The notes under the pieces are model-generated. The model searched no databases. It was not told the origin of the DNA and saw only the letters and a program-made list of their open reading frames with translations. The position numbers were made by a program, and so were the translations under genes. A DNA stretch of 6,297 nucleotides from JBJKPP01 sp046706145. Its GTDB lineage: Bacteria > Bacteroidota > Ignavibacteria > Ignavibacteriales > Ignavibacteriaceae. Shown one piece after another: positions 1 to 5,622 of this stretch. The stretch spans positions 1-6,297 of the forward strand of contig JBJKPP010000133.1 in assembly GCA_046706145.1 (NCBI GenBank), written 5' to 3'. The first letter of the stretch is position 1. Each line of letters starts with the position of its first letter.

Positions 1-446
1 ATTTCAAAGGACATCTGAATCATTTCAATATCCAAAAGCGGTGAGGTGCTTCCTAAAGCCTCCGCTCCAAACTGATGGAATTCTCTTAATCTTCCTGCTT
101 GAGGTCTTTCTTGTCTGAACATCTGGGAAATGTAAAATAACTTATTAAGACTTTGCTGCTTACCAAGAGAATGCTGAATGAAAGCGCGAACAACAGATGC
201 GGTCATTTCAGGTTTCAAAGTCAAACTGGTTTCGCTTCTATCGAGAAACGTGTACATTTCTTTTCCAACTATATCGGTCGCCTCACCAATTCCTCTCGCA
301 AAAAGAGAGGTTTCTTCAAAAACAGGAGTTCTTATTTCTTTATAATTAAAAGATGTAAATACACTTTCAATAACATTCTCTAAAAACTTCCACTTCTGAA
401 TTTCAGACGGCAGAATATCCTTAGTTCCTGTTATTGATTTTATCAT
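1..446 (-). CDS. hisS: Histidyl-tRNA synthetase, N-terminal part (cut by window edge)
   Basis: This is a class II aminoacyl-tRNA synthetase that charges tRNA-His with histidine using ATP in the cytoplasm. Only the first 148 codons are in the window; the reading frame leaves through the left edge, so about two thirds of a usual protein of roughly 420-450 residues is missing. The start is MIKSITGTKDILPSE, the usual HisRS opening with its G-T-K/R-D pattern. Motif 1 lies around residues 36-43 (KEIRTPVFE, with the conserved proline at 41). The histidine/ATP pocket segment LKPEMTAS is at 77-84. Motif 2 runs from about 109 to 129 (FRQERPQAGRLREF, then HQFGAE), with Arg111, Glu113 and Arg121. No Shine-Dalgarno site precedes the ATG, but a promoter-like element shared with purL lies 28 bases upstream. 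It follows the EIIA gene on the same strand after a 59-base gap, so it may be co-transcribed, independently transcribed, or both. Confidence 0.97.
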   Translation of the reverse strand, partial: MIKSITGTKDILPSEIQKWKFLENVIESVFTSFNYKEIRTPVFEETSLFARGIGEATDIVGKEMYTFLDRSETSLTLKPEMTASVVRAFIQHSLGKQQSLNKLFYISQMFRQERPQAGRLREFHQFGAEALGSTSPLLDIEMIQMSFE

Positions 447-474
447 TATTTGGGTATGCTAAGAGATTTTAGAG

Positions 475-489
475 GAAGTGTAAATATAA
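475..489 (-). promoter_or_regulatory. Candidate hisS promoter core, shared with purL
   Basis: Reading on the minus strand, TTATATTTACACTTC lies here, ending 28 bases before the hisS ATG. The same element with one change (TTATATTTACATTTC) lies exactly 28 bases before the purL ATG at 5413. It contains TATATT, a plausible -10 hexamer, and matches seven of the eight positions of TAnnTTTG, the -7 element described in Bacteroidota. No convincing -35 or -33 partner was found. The repetition at identical spacing is seen directly; promoter function is inference. Confidence 0.45.
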
Positions 490-505
490 AACAAATTTCT
501 TTGCA

Positions 506-976
506 CTAAACATCAAAATATTTTTCTTCTTCTTTCTTGAATATTCCGAGTATTTCTTCGCTGGTCTGTGCTTTAAGTAAGCTACTCCTAAAATCATCGC
601 TATTCATCATTCTTGAAATTCTGCTTAGCAGCTTAATATGACTGCTAACTAAATTATCTTTTCCTATTAAAAGGAAAACCAAATGAACCGGTTGATTATC
701 TAAAGATTGGTAATCGATTGGATCATTAGACTTTCCAAAAGCTGCCAGCATTTCCTTTATTGAGTTTGTTTTTCCGTGAGGTATTGCAAATCCTTTACCA
801 ACTCCAGTTGACATTATCTTCTCCCTCTCAAGCACTGATTCTCTCGCCTTTTCCAAATCTTCAACCTTAGGATCACCCTTAAAAAGGTCAACTAATTCAT
901 TAATAATCTCTTCTTTGTTTTGACCTTTTAAGTCTGGAATTATGTGGTCAACCTTCAATAAATCACTTAATTTCAT
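506..976 (-). CDS. ptsN: Lone PTS EIIA protein (PtsN / fructose-mannitol type)
   Basis: The 156-residue product is a single PTS EIIA type-2 domain, the fold of EIIA-Ntr (PtsN) and of fructose/mannitol EIIA. Such proteins accept a phosphate from HPr on a histidine. Lone forms usually regulate other proteins rather than move sugar. The active-site segment GFAIPHGKT places the phosphorylated histidine at residue 67. A second conserved histidine is at 113 in SSHIKLLSRI. The length matches a stand-alone EIIA, and there is no fused HPr, EIIB or membrane domain, nor any EIIB/EIIC gene nearby. The ATG at 976 gives the normal family start (MKLSDLL); no Shine-Dalgarno site is visible. hisS lies 59 bases downstream on the same strand. 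The gene is transcribed divergently from the copper chaperone pair. The family is clear; the assignment as PtsN rather than a sugar-specific EIIA is inference from length and solitude. Confidence 0.9.
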   Translation of the reverse strand: MKLSDLLKVDHIIPDLKGQNKEEIINELVDLFKGDPKVEDLEKARESVLEREKIMSTGVGKGFAIPHGKTNSIKEMLAAFGKSNDPIDYQSLDNQPVHLVFLLIGKDNLVSSHIKLLSRISRMMNSDDFRSSLLKAQTSEEILGIFKKEEEKYFDV

Positions 977-1017
977 AATGGCGTTTAATAACCTAATTAA
1001 TTGAAATTTAAATTATT

Positions 1018-1046
1018 AATTTAACAATAGTGACCTTGTTAAGCAA
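1018..1046 (-). promoter_or_regulatory. Candidate promoter for the EIIA gene
   Basis: On the minus strand TTGCTT (1046-1041) and TAAATT (1023-1018) are separated by 17 bases, a normal sigma-70 spacing, 41 bases before the ATG. Matches to consensus are modest and the region is AT-rich. A second candidate of a different type is TAAATTTC (1010-1003), which fits TAnnTTT of the Bacteroidota -7 element and lies 26 bases before the ATG. I cannot choose between them. Confidence 0.22.
1021..1042. repeat. Perfect inverted repeat in divergent promoter region
   Basis: TTAACAA (1021-1027) and TTGTTAA (1036-1042) are exact reverse complements separated by 8 bases. The centre-to-centre distance of the arms is 15 bases, so the arms do not sit exactly one and a half helical turns or two turns apart by necessity, but the shape is typical of a site for a dimeric regulator. 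It overlaps the candidate -10 and -35 of the EIIA gene and the candidate -35 of the SCO gene. The repeat is seen directly; an operator role is inference. Confidence 0.4.
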
Positions 1047-1063
1047 TTTATTCGGGTTATAAA
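1036..1063 (+). promoter_or_regulatory. Candidate promoter for the SCO-PCu(A)C pair
   Basis: TTGTTA (1036-1041) and TATAAA (1058-1063) are separated by 16 bases; the -10 matches five of six consensus positions and the -35 four of six. It would give a leader of about 110 bases before the ATG at 1181. An alternative nearer the gene is TTGTCA (1091-1096) with TAATCT (1115-1120), 18-base spacer, with a weaker -10. In AT-rich DNA such matches can arise by chance. Confidence 0.28.
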
Positions 1064-1180
1064 CTACAATCATTTCTAAAATTATTATTTTTGTCATGTA
1101 ACTGAATTTTTACCTAATCTGCTCTTTCAAATATCTGTAAGTTCGCCATTATTTAATTTAGTTTATTCACGGTTTCCAGC

Positions 1181-1783
1181 ATGAAAAAAATTTACATTTT
1201 ACTCTTTTTTATTCTAATTTCAATACCTCTTTTCTTAACTATCTCCGGCTGCGGAAAAGCTTGGCCTAAAGATCAACCGATTTACGGCTCCTATACCTTG
1301 CTGAATCAAGACAACTCAAAGGTAACTTTCCCGGATGATTTTAGGCACAAAGTAATTGTGATGGCTTTTATATACACGCATTGCCCAGATGTTTGTCCCT
1401 TAACTGTTAATAACATGAAACTTGTTCAAGAAAAATTAAAAGCAGACGGCGATAAAGGAGTCCAGTTTATCGCAGTAAGTTTTGACCCGAATAGAGATAC
1501 TCCTCATGTGTTGAAAGAATACGCCGGATTAAGAAACATAGACCTTTCTAATTTTCAATTTCTCACCGGTAATAAAGCTGTTATAGATTCTCTCATGAAG
1601 GTAATGCATATTGTTGCAATTTTTGGCGATACCACTACTGCTCCCGGCGGAGGGAAAACTTATTATATAACGCATACCGATAGAATTTCGCTTATAGACC
1701 AGAACACACGTCTTAGAAAAGACTACAAAGGCAGCGGGCCTAATGTAAAAACAATAATAGCTGATGTTAAATCATTAATTTGA
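1181..1783 (+). CDS. sco: SCO1/SenC-family copper-binding lipoprotein
   Basis: The 200-residue product is a SCO1/SenC/PrrC protein: a membrane-anchored thioredoxin-fold protein that delivers copper to, or reduces the cysteines of, the CuA site of cytochrome oxidase subunit II on the outer face of the inner membrane. An N-terminal hydrophobic stretch (4-22) ends in the lipobox ISGC, so Cys24 should be lipidated and the protein anchored. The copper site is complete: CPDVC (Cys68 and Cys72, the CxxxC motif) and the distal histidine at 165 in YYITHTDRISLID. The family segment AVSFDPNRDTP is at 98-108. Length is normal. The start is the only sensible ATG before the signal sequence; no Shine-Dalgarno site is seen. 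The PCu(A)C chaperone gene follows after 7 bases, indicating an operon for oxidase copper loading. No oxidase genes are present in the window. Confidence 0.95.
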   Translation: MKKIYILLFFILISIPLFLTISGCGKAWPKDQPIYGSYTLLNQDNSKVTFPDDFRHKVIVMAFIYTHCPDVCPLTVNNMKLVQEKLKADGDKGVQFIAVSFDPNRDTPHVLKEYAGLRNIDLSNFQFLTGNKAVIDSLMKVMHIVAIFGDTTTAPGGGKTYYITHTDRISLIDQNTRLRKDYKGSGPNVKTIIADVKSLI

Positions 1784-1786
1784 GGT
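1782..1786 (+). promoter_or_regulatory. Shine-Dalgarno site of the PCu(A)C gene
   Basis: GAGGT overlaps the SCO stop codon (TGA at 1781-1783) and lies 4 bases before the ATG at 1791. The purL gene has the same GAGGT with the same 4-base gap, which supports both starts. Confidence 0.7.
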
Positions 1787-1790
1787 AGAA

Positions 1791-2201
1791 ATGAAAATTA
1801 TTCTCTCTTTCCTTGCTTTGCTTTTTTTCACTTCAACAAATAATATACAAGTGAAAGATGCGTGGCTTAGACCTGCTAAAACCGGAATGAACAGTGCTTT
1901 ATATCTTAAAATTACAAACAATACCGACAAAGCAGATACTCTGTACAAAGTTACCTATAAGAATGATGAGATGACACAAATGCATAAAACAGTTATTAAG
2001 AACGGACTAACAGGGATGAAAATGATGCCATTCATAGCTATAAAGGCTCATTCAACCTTTGAGTTTGTGCCGGGAAAATTCCACATTATGGTGATTAACT
2101 TAAAAAAGGATCTTGAGCCTGGAGATAGAGAACACTTCAAATTATATTTCAAATCTGGCGAAACAATTAACGTAACTGCTCAAGTAAGAGGCGCTGAGTA
2201 A
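1791..2201 (+). CDS. pcuC: PCu(A)C-type periplasmic copper chaperone
   Basis: The 136-residue product belongs to the PCu(A)C family (DUF461), periplasmic beta-barrel proteins that bind Cu(I) and pass it to the CuA/CuB centres of haem-copper oxidases, often together with SCO. The family copper motif is complete and exactly spaced: His65, ten residues, Met76, twenty-one residues, His98, one residue, Met100. The typical segments DAWLRPA (23-29), PGKFHIMVINLK (94-105) and LEPGDREHFKLYF (108-120) are present. The N-terminus (2-14) is a short hydrophobic signal sequence without a lipobox cysteine, so a soluble or signal-anchored periplasmic protein is expected. It follows the SCO gene by 7 bases with its Shine-Dalgarno site overlapping the SCO stop, so translation is probably coupled. 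It converges with the YihY-family gene, whose stop lies 19 bases beyond its own stop. Confidence 0.92.
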   Translation: MKIILSFLALLFFTSTNNIQVKDAWLRPAKTGMNSALYLKITNNTDKADTLYKVTYKNDEMTQMHKTVIKNGLTGMKMMPFIAIKAHSTFEFVPGKFHIMVINLKKDLEPGDREHFKLYFKSGETINVTAQVRGAE

Positions 2202-2220
2202 GAAGGCAAGAATAATAATA

Positions 2221-3195
2221 TTAAGTACTTATTATTTCTTCTTCCCTGTTTCGTTCATATCTACGCTCATGGAATAATCTACCTATTTCAGCTCCAAATA
2301 TGAAAACTATTGAGGAGTAATAAATCCAGAAAGCAACTACAACGATCAACGTATATGTACCATAGATTCTTCCTAATCTTGAAAAATGATATATGTAAAC
2401 ACCGAAGCCTTCTTTTGCTACCTCCCAAAGAATTGATGCAGAAAGCGCACTTAAAAAAATCGCTCTCTTACCTAATTTCCTTTTTGGCACAAGAAAATAC
2501 ATCAGAAAGAACAATATAAAAACAAGAGTAAATGAAAGTAGAGAGAATACAAAACTTCCAAATATACCGGTCTGAAAATAACTTAAAACAGAAATTTCAC
2601 TTGCCCCTTTTCTTAACAAATCAATAAAAGGAATTAGCACAGTTGTAATAAAGAATGCGAGAACAAAAAGTAAAACCATAGCAAAATCTTTGAGCTTTGA
2701 GAGAATAAAATGCTCATTTACTTCAACACCCATAACTCTATTTAGAATAGTACGCATACTGCTGAACAAACCGCTTGCAGCAAACAATAATCCCAGACCA
2801 CCAATCCATCCAGCAATACTCCTATACTGAACGGCCTCACTAATTCTACTGTAAATTATGTTCTTAACTAACTCCGAATATTGATGATACGGAATTACTG
2901 TATCAATAAGAATATCAAGCTGGTATTGCATGTAAGACGAACTGAATAGGCTGCCAACAATAGCAAACAATATCAAAGTAAAAGGAATAATACAAACAAA
3001 AATCGAAAAAGAAAGCCCGCCAGCGAGCAGAAAAACGTGATGCTCATCTGTTCTATTTACTAAACCATTAAAATAATATTTTGAAAAGTCTTTGACTTTA
3101 TGATAGTATGGGATATGATGAAGTTTAAGCTTCATCTTCCTGTAAATTGAGTATGGTCGCGAGCTCTTAATCTTTTGCTTAAATATATCAAGCAT
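2221..3195 (-). CDS. yihY: YihY/BrkB-family inner membrane protein
   Basis: The 324-residue product is a YihY/virulence factor BrkB (formerly 'ribonuclease BN') family membrane protein. The ribonuclease name is a historical misassignment, and the molecular function is not settled. About six membrane segments can be seen, near residues 55-83, 128-147, 170-192, 210-236, 246-262 and 280-302. Family signatures are AGGLSFSIFVCIIPF at 58-72, the LVP turn at 235-237 before a conserved helix, and YGTYTLIVVVAFWIYY then GAEIGRLF at 278-308. The N-terminal 40 residues and the C-terminal tail (RRYERNREEE) are strongly charged, as usual. The ATG lies inside the end of purL (8-base overlap, ATGCTTGA), with no separate Shine-Dalgarno site, so it is probably translated by reinitiation after purL. 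There is no known functional tie between this family and purine synthesis. Confidence 0.9.
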   Translation of the reverse strand: MLDIFKQKIKSSRPYSIYRKMKLKLHHIPYYHKVKDFSKYYFNGLVNRTDEHHVFLLAGGLSFSIFVCIIPFTLILFAIVGSLFSSSYMQYQLDILIDTVIPYHQYSELVKNIIYSRISEAVQYRSIAGWIGGLGLLFAASGLFSSMRTILNRVMGVEVNEHFILSKLKDFAMVLLFVLAFFITTVLIPFIDLLRKGASEISVLSYFQTGIFGSFVFSLLSFTLVFILFFLMYFLVPKRKLGKRAIFLSALSASILWEVAKEGFGVYIYHFSRLGRIYGTYTLIVVVAFWIYYSSIVFIFGAEIGRLFHERRYERNREEEIIST

Positions 3196-5413
3196 TCATA
3201 ATTCGTTGAATTGTATTATAATAAATATCGCTTATTGCATTAAGGTCGACATTAATTAAGTCATTAATTTTTAGTTTTTGTCCCCCAGTTTTCCCTGCTA
3301 AAATAAATTTCTGATTTTCTTTTTCAAGTAATTTTTCAAATTCACCTTTTTTGTTTTCATCAACTGAAACAATAACTCTTGATTGACTTTCCGAAAACAA
3401 AGAAAAATCTTCTCTGGTTTTTACAGGAATTTTAATTTCTGCTCCTACTAATCTATTTTCATACATAATGCAACATTCTGTAATTGCACAAGCGATTCCG
3501 CCTTCAGAAATATCGTGTGCAGATTTAATCAATGCTCCATTTATTGCTTTGAGTAAAACATCTTGTAGTTTCTTTTCAGTTTCAAGATTTAATTTTGGTG
3601 AATCACCTGTAACTTTATTGTGAACTACTTTTAAATATTCACTCCCGCCCAGCTCTTCAAAATCTTCACCCAAAATATATATTAAGTCATTTTCATCTTT
3701 AAAGAAAGAAGTTGTAATGTTCTCCAACTTTTCAATTAATCCTACCATCCCAATTGTTGGAGTTGGATAGACGGCAGTATTTGGAGATTCATTATAAAAA
3801 CTAACATTACCACCGGTGACCGGAGTATCAAAAAAGCGGCAAGCCTCTCCCATTCCTTCTATCGCTTGTTTAAACTGCCAATAAACTTCAGGTTTATAAG
3901 GATTTCCAAAATTAAGACAATTTGTTATTGCCAATGGAACACCACCGGAACAAACAATATTTCGGGCGGATTCGGCTACAGCAATTTTAGCGCCCTCTTT
4001 TGGATTTAAATAAACGTATCTTGAGTTACAATCGGTCTTCATTGCAAGGGCTTTGTTAGTGCCTTTCACATAAACAACAGCAGCATCGCAGCCCGGTCCA
4101 ACAATCGTATTTGTTCTAACCATATAATCATATTGCTCGTAAACCCATTTTTTTGAAACTATATTCGGCGAAGAAAATATTTTTATAAATGTGTCTTGTA
4201 TATTATCAGGTTTTGGCAAAGTGTTTAAATCAAATGCTTGTGTAGTTTTTAAATATAATGGCTCTCTAGTTTCTCTAATGTAAACCGGAGCTCCACCGCC
4301 CAGCACCAATTCATAAGCAGGGATTTCAGCTTTCAGACCTTCTTCATAATTTATATTAAGTTTGCCATCGTTTGTTACTTCACCAATAATTTCGCAGTTT
4401 AAATCCCATTTATCAAATACTTCTTTTACCTTGTCTTCATATCCTTTTTTTACAGTACACAACATTCTTTCCTGGCTTTCAGAAAGCATAATTTCATAGG
4501 CTGACATTCCTTTTTCCCTCAATGGTACTTTGTTCAAATCTATTCTCATCCCCGATTCGCCTTTTGCACTCATTTCACTGGTCGAGCAGGAAATTCCTGC
4601 AGCGCCCATATCTTGAATTCCAATGAGCCAGCCATTCTTAACAATTTCTAAAGTCGCTTCAAGTAATAACTTTTCTGTAAATGGGTCACCAACTTGCACA
4701 GAAGGTCTTTTGGCTTCCGATTTCTCAGAAATTTCTTCAGATGCAAAAGTTGCTCCATGAATGCCGTCTCTACCTGTGGAAGAACCGACTATCATCACCG
4801 GATTTCCTTCACCTTTTGCAGTCGCTGACGCAATGTGTTTTCTATTTACAATTCCGACAGCCATTGCATTAACAAGTGGATTATCCTGATAGGATTCATC
4901 GAAATAAACTTCTCCTGCCACGGTCGGTACACCGAAACTATTACCATAATCTCCAATTCCTTTTACAACACCTTCAAATAAAAACCTTGTTCTTTTATCT
5001 TTTAGAGAACCAAAACGCAGAGAGTCCAAAGAAGCAATTGGTCTGGCACCCATTGTAAAAATATCCCGCATTATTCCACCTACGCCCGTTGCAGCCCCTT
5101 GATATGGCTCTACCGCAGAAGGATGATTATGACTTTCTATTTTGAATGCAACTGCCAAATCATCACCGATATCGACCAAGCCGGCATTTTCTTCACCGGC
5201 ACCTACCAGAAGTTTTCCACCGCTTCTGGGTAAAGTTTTAAGAAGAGCAATCGAGTTTTTGTAACTGCAGTGTTCACTCCACATTACACTGAATATGCCT
5301 AATTCAGTATAATTTGGTTCTCTTCCCAAAATCTTCTTGATTTTTTCATATTCTTCTTCAGTTAGTCCATGTTCTAATGCCATCTTTTGGTCAACGGCAG
5401 GTTCAGCCATCAT
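3188..5413 (-). CDS. purL: Phosphoribosylformylglycinamidine synthase, large subunit PurL (short form)
   Basis: PurL catalyses the ATP-dependent amidation of formylglycinamide ribonucleotide in purine synthesis. In the short form (741 residues here) it works with PurS and receives ammonia from the separate glutaminase PurQ; neither is in this window. The catalytic histidine segment WSEHCSYK places it at residue 48. The substrate/ATP segment SHNHPSAVEPYQGAATGVGG is at 94-113. GIQDMGAAG (265-273) and SESQERM (311-317) are in the first AIRS-like half. The second half has TGGNVSFYNE (533-542), DISEGG (634-639) and SESQSR (674-679). All expected domains are intact. Two ATGs stand in tandem (5413 and 5410). 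I chose the first because GAGGT lies 4 bases before it, the same spacing as in the PCu(A)C gene. A promoter-like element shared with hisS lies 28 bases upstream. The YihY-family gene overlaps its stop codon. Confidence 0.98.
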   Translation of the reverse strand: MMAEPAVDQKMALEHGLTEEEYEKIKKILGREPNYTELGIFSVMWSEHCSYKNSIALLKTLPRSGGKLLVGAGEENAGLVDIGDDLAVAFKIESHNHPSAVEPYQGAATGVGGIMRDIFTMGARPIASLDSLRFGSLKDKRTRFLFEGVVKGIGDYGNSFGVPTVAGEVYFDESYQDNPLVNAMAVGIVNRKHIASATAKGEGNPVMIVGSSTGRDGIHGATFASEEISEKSEAKRPSVQVGDPFTEKLLLEATLEIVKNGWLIGIQDMGAAGISCSTSEMSAKGESGMRIDLNKVPLREKGMSAYEIMLSESQERMLCTVKKGYEDKVKEVFDKWDLNCEIIGEVTNDGKLNINYEEGLKAEIPAYELVLGGGAPVYIRETREPLYLKTTQAFDLNTLPKPDNIQDTFIKIFSSPNIVSKKWVYEQYDYMVRTNTIVGPGCDAAVVYVKGTNKALAMKTDCNSRYVYLNPKEGAKIAVAESARNIVCSGGVPLAITNCLNFGNPYKPEVYWQFKQAIEGMGEACRFFDTPVTGGNVSFYNESPNTAVYPTPTIGMVGLIEKLENITTSFFKDENDLIYILGEDFEELGGSEYLKVVHNKVTGDSPKLNLETEKKLQDVLLKAINGALIKSAHDISEGGIACAITECCIMYENRLVGAEIKIPVKTREDFSLFSESQSRVIVSVDENKKGEFEKLLEKENQKFILAGKTGGQKLKINDLINVDLNAISDIYYNTIQRIMNA

Positions 5414-5417
5414 TTTT

Positions 5418-5422
5418 ACCTC
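5418..5422 (-). promoter_or_regulatory. Shine-Dalgarno site of purL
   Basis: On the minus strand AAGAGGT ends 4 bases before the ATG at 5413 and 7 bases before a second in-frame ATG at 5410. It is one of only two clear Shine-Dalgarno sites in the window, and it decides between the tandem starts only weakly. Confidence 0.65.
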
Positions 5423-5441
5423 TTAAAGTACAGAAAGTTAT

Positions 5442-5456
5442 GAAATGTAAATATAA
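5442..5456 (-). promoter_or_regulatory. Candidate purL promoter core, shared with hisS
   Basis: TTATATTTACATTTC on the minus strand is identical in 14 of 15 bases to the element upstream of hisS, and like it ends exactly 28 bases before the ATG. TATATT (5455-5450) is a plausible -10. A TTCTTA (5478-5473) lies at the right distance for a -35 but is a poor match. The conserved placement supports a promoter; no experimental or comparative data are available here. Confidence 0.45.
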
Positions 5457-5479
5457 TATTTTCTTTTTTTGATAAGAAG

Positions 5480-5498
5480 GTATTAACTTTATTAATAC
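5480..5498. repeat. Perfect inverted repeat between purL and the amidotransferase gene
   Basis: GTATTAA (5480-5486) and TTAATAC (5492-5498) are exact reverse complements around a 5-base centre. The repeat lies just upstream of the candidate purL promoter core, and between the divergent purL and amidotransferase genes. It has no T-run directly after it on either strand, so it looks more like a protein-binding site than a terminator. Chance occurrence in AT-rich DNA is possible. Confidence 0.35.
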
Positions 5499-5622
5499 AT
5501 TATTTGATTTCGGAAACGAAGATTTTGTAATTTTAGTAAAGCTTTGGGCTATAAGCGCTCTTTTTCTCCATAGCGATTCAGAAAAAGACTTGGGAACTAT
5601 TTCTAAACAAATTTTAGTTAAA

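Noticed and set aside
153..383. Plus-strand open frame of 76 codons
   Set aside because: It lies wholly antisense to hisS, whose translation carries clear class II synthetase motifs; the plus-strand peptide has no recognisable features.
2208..2240. Possible bidirectional terminator between the convergent PCu(A)C and YihY genes
   Set aside because: AAGAATAATAA can pair with TTATTATTTCTT with one bulge, but the stem is almost all A-T, the loop is 10 bases, there is no proper T-run and it reaches into the YihY coding end. It is too weak to call.
2310..2519. Plus-strand open frame of 69 codons
   Set aside because: It is antisense to the YihY-family gene, which has proper membrane segments and family motifs.
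4681..5058. Two plus-strand open frames of about 60 codons each
   Set aside because: Both are antisense to the well-conserved PurL catalytic region and have low-complexity Leu/Gln/His-rich translations typical of shadow frames.
5440..5475. ATG at 5440 in frame with the amidotransferase as its true start
   Set aside because: Two stop codons in a row (TGA TAA at 5470-5475) close that frame after ten codons; shifting the frame in the adjacent T-run leads to another stop rather than into the amidotransferase frame.
5531..5568. Hairpin and T-run (GCTT...AAGC then CTTTTTCT) in the leader of the amidotransferase gene as an attenuator
   Set aside because: The pairing is only about four base pairs with a mismatched extension, not enough for a terminator or riboswitch.
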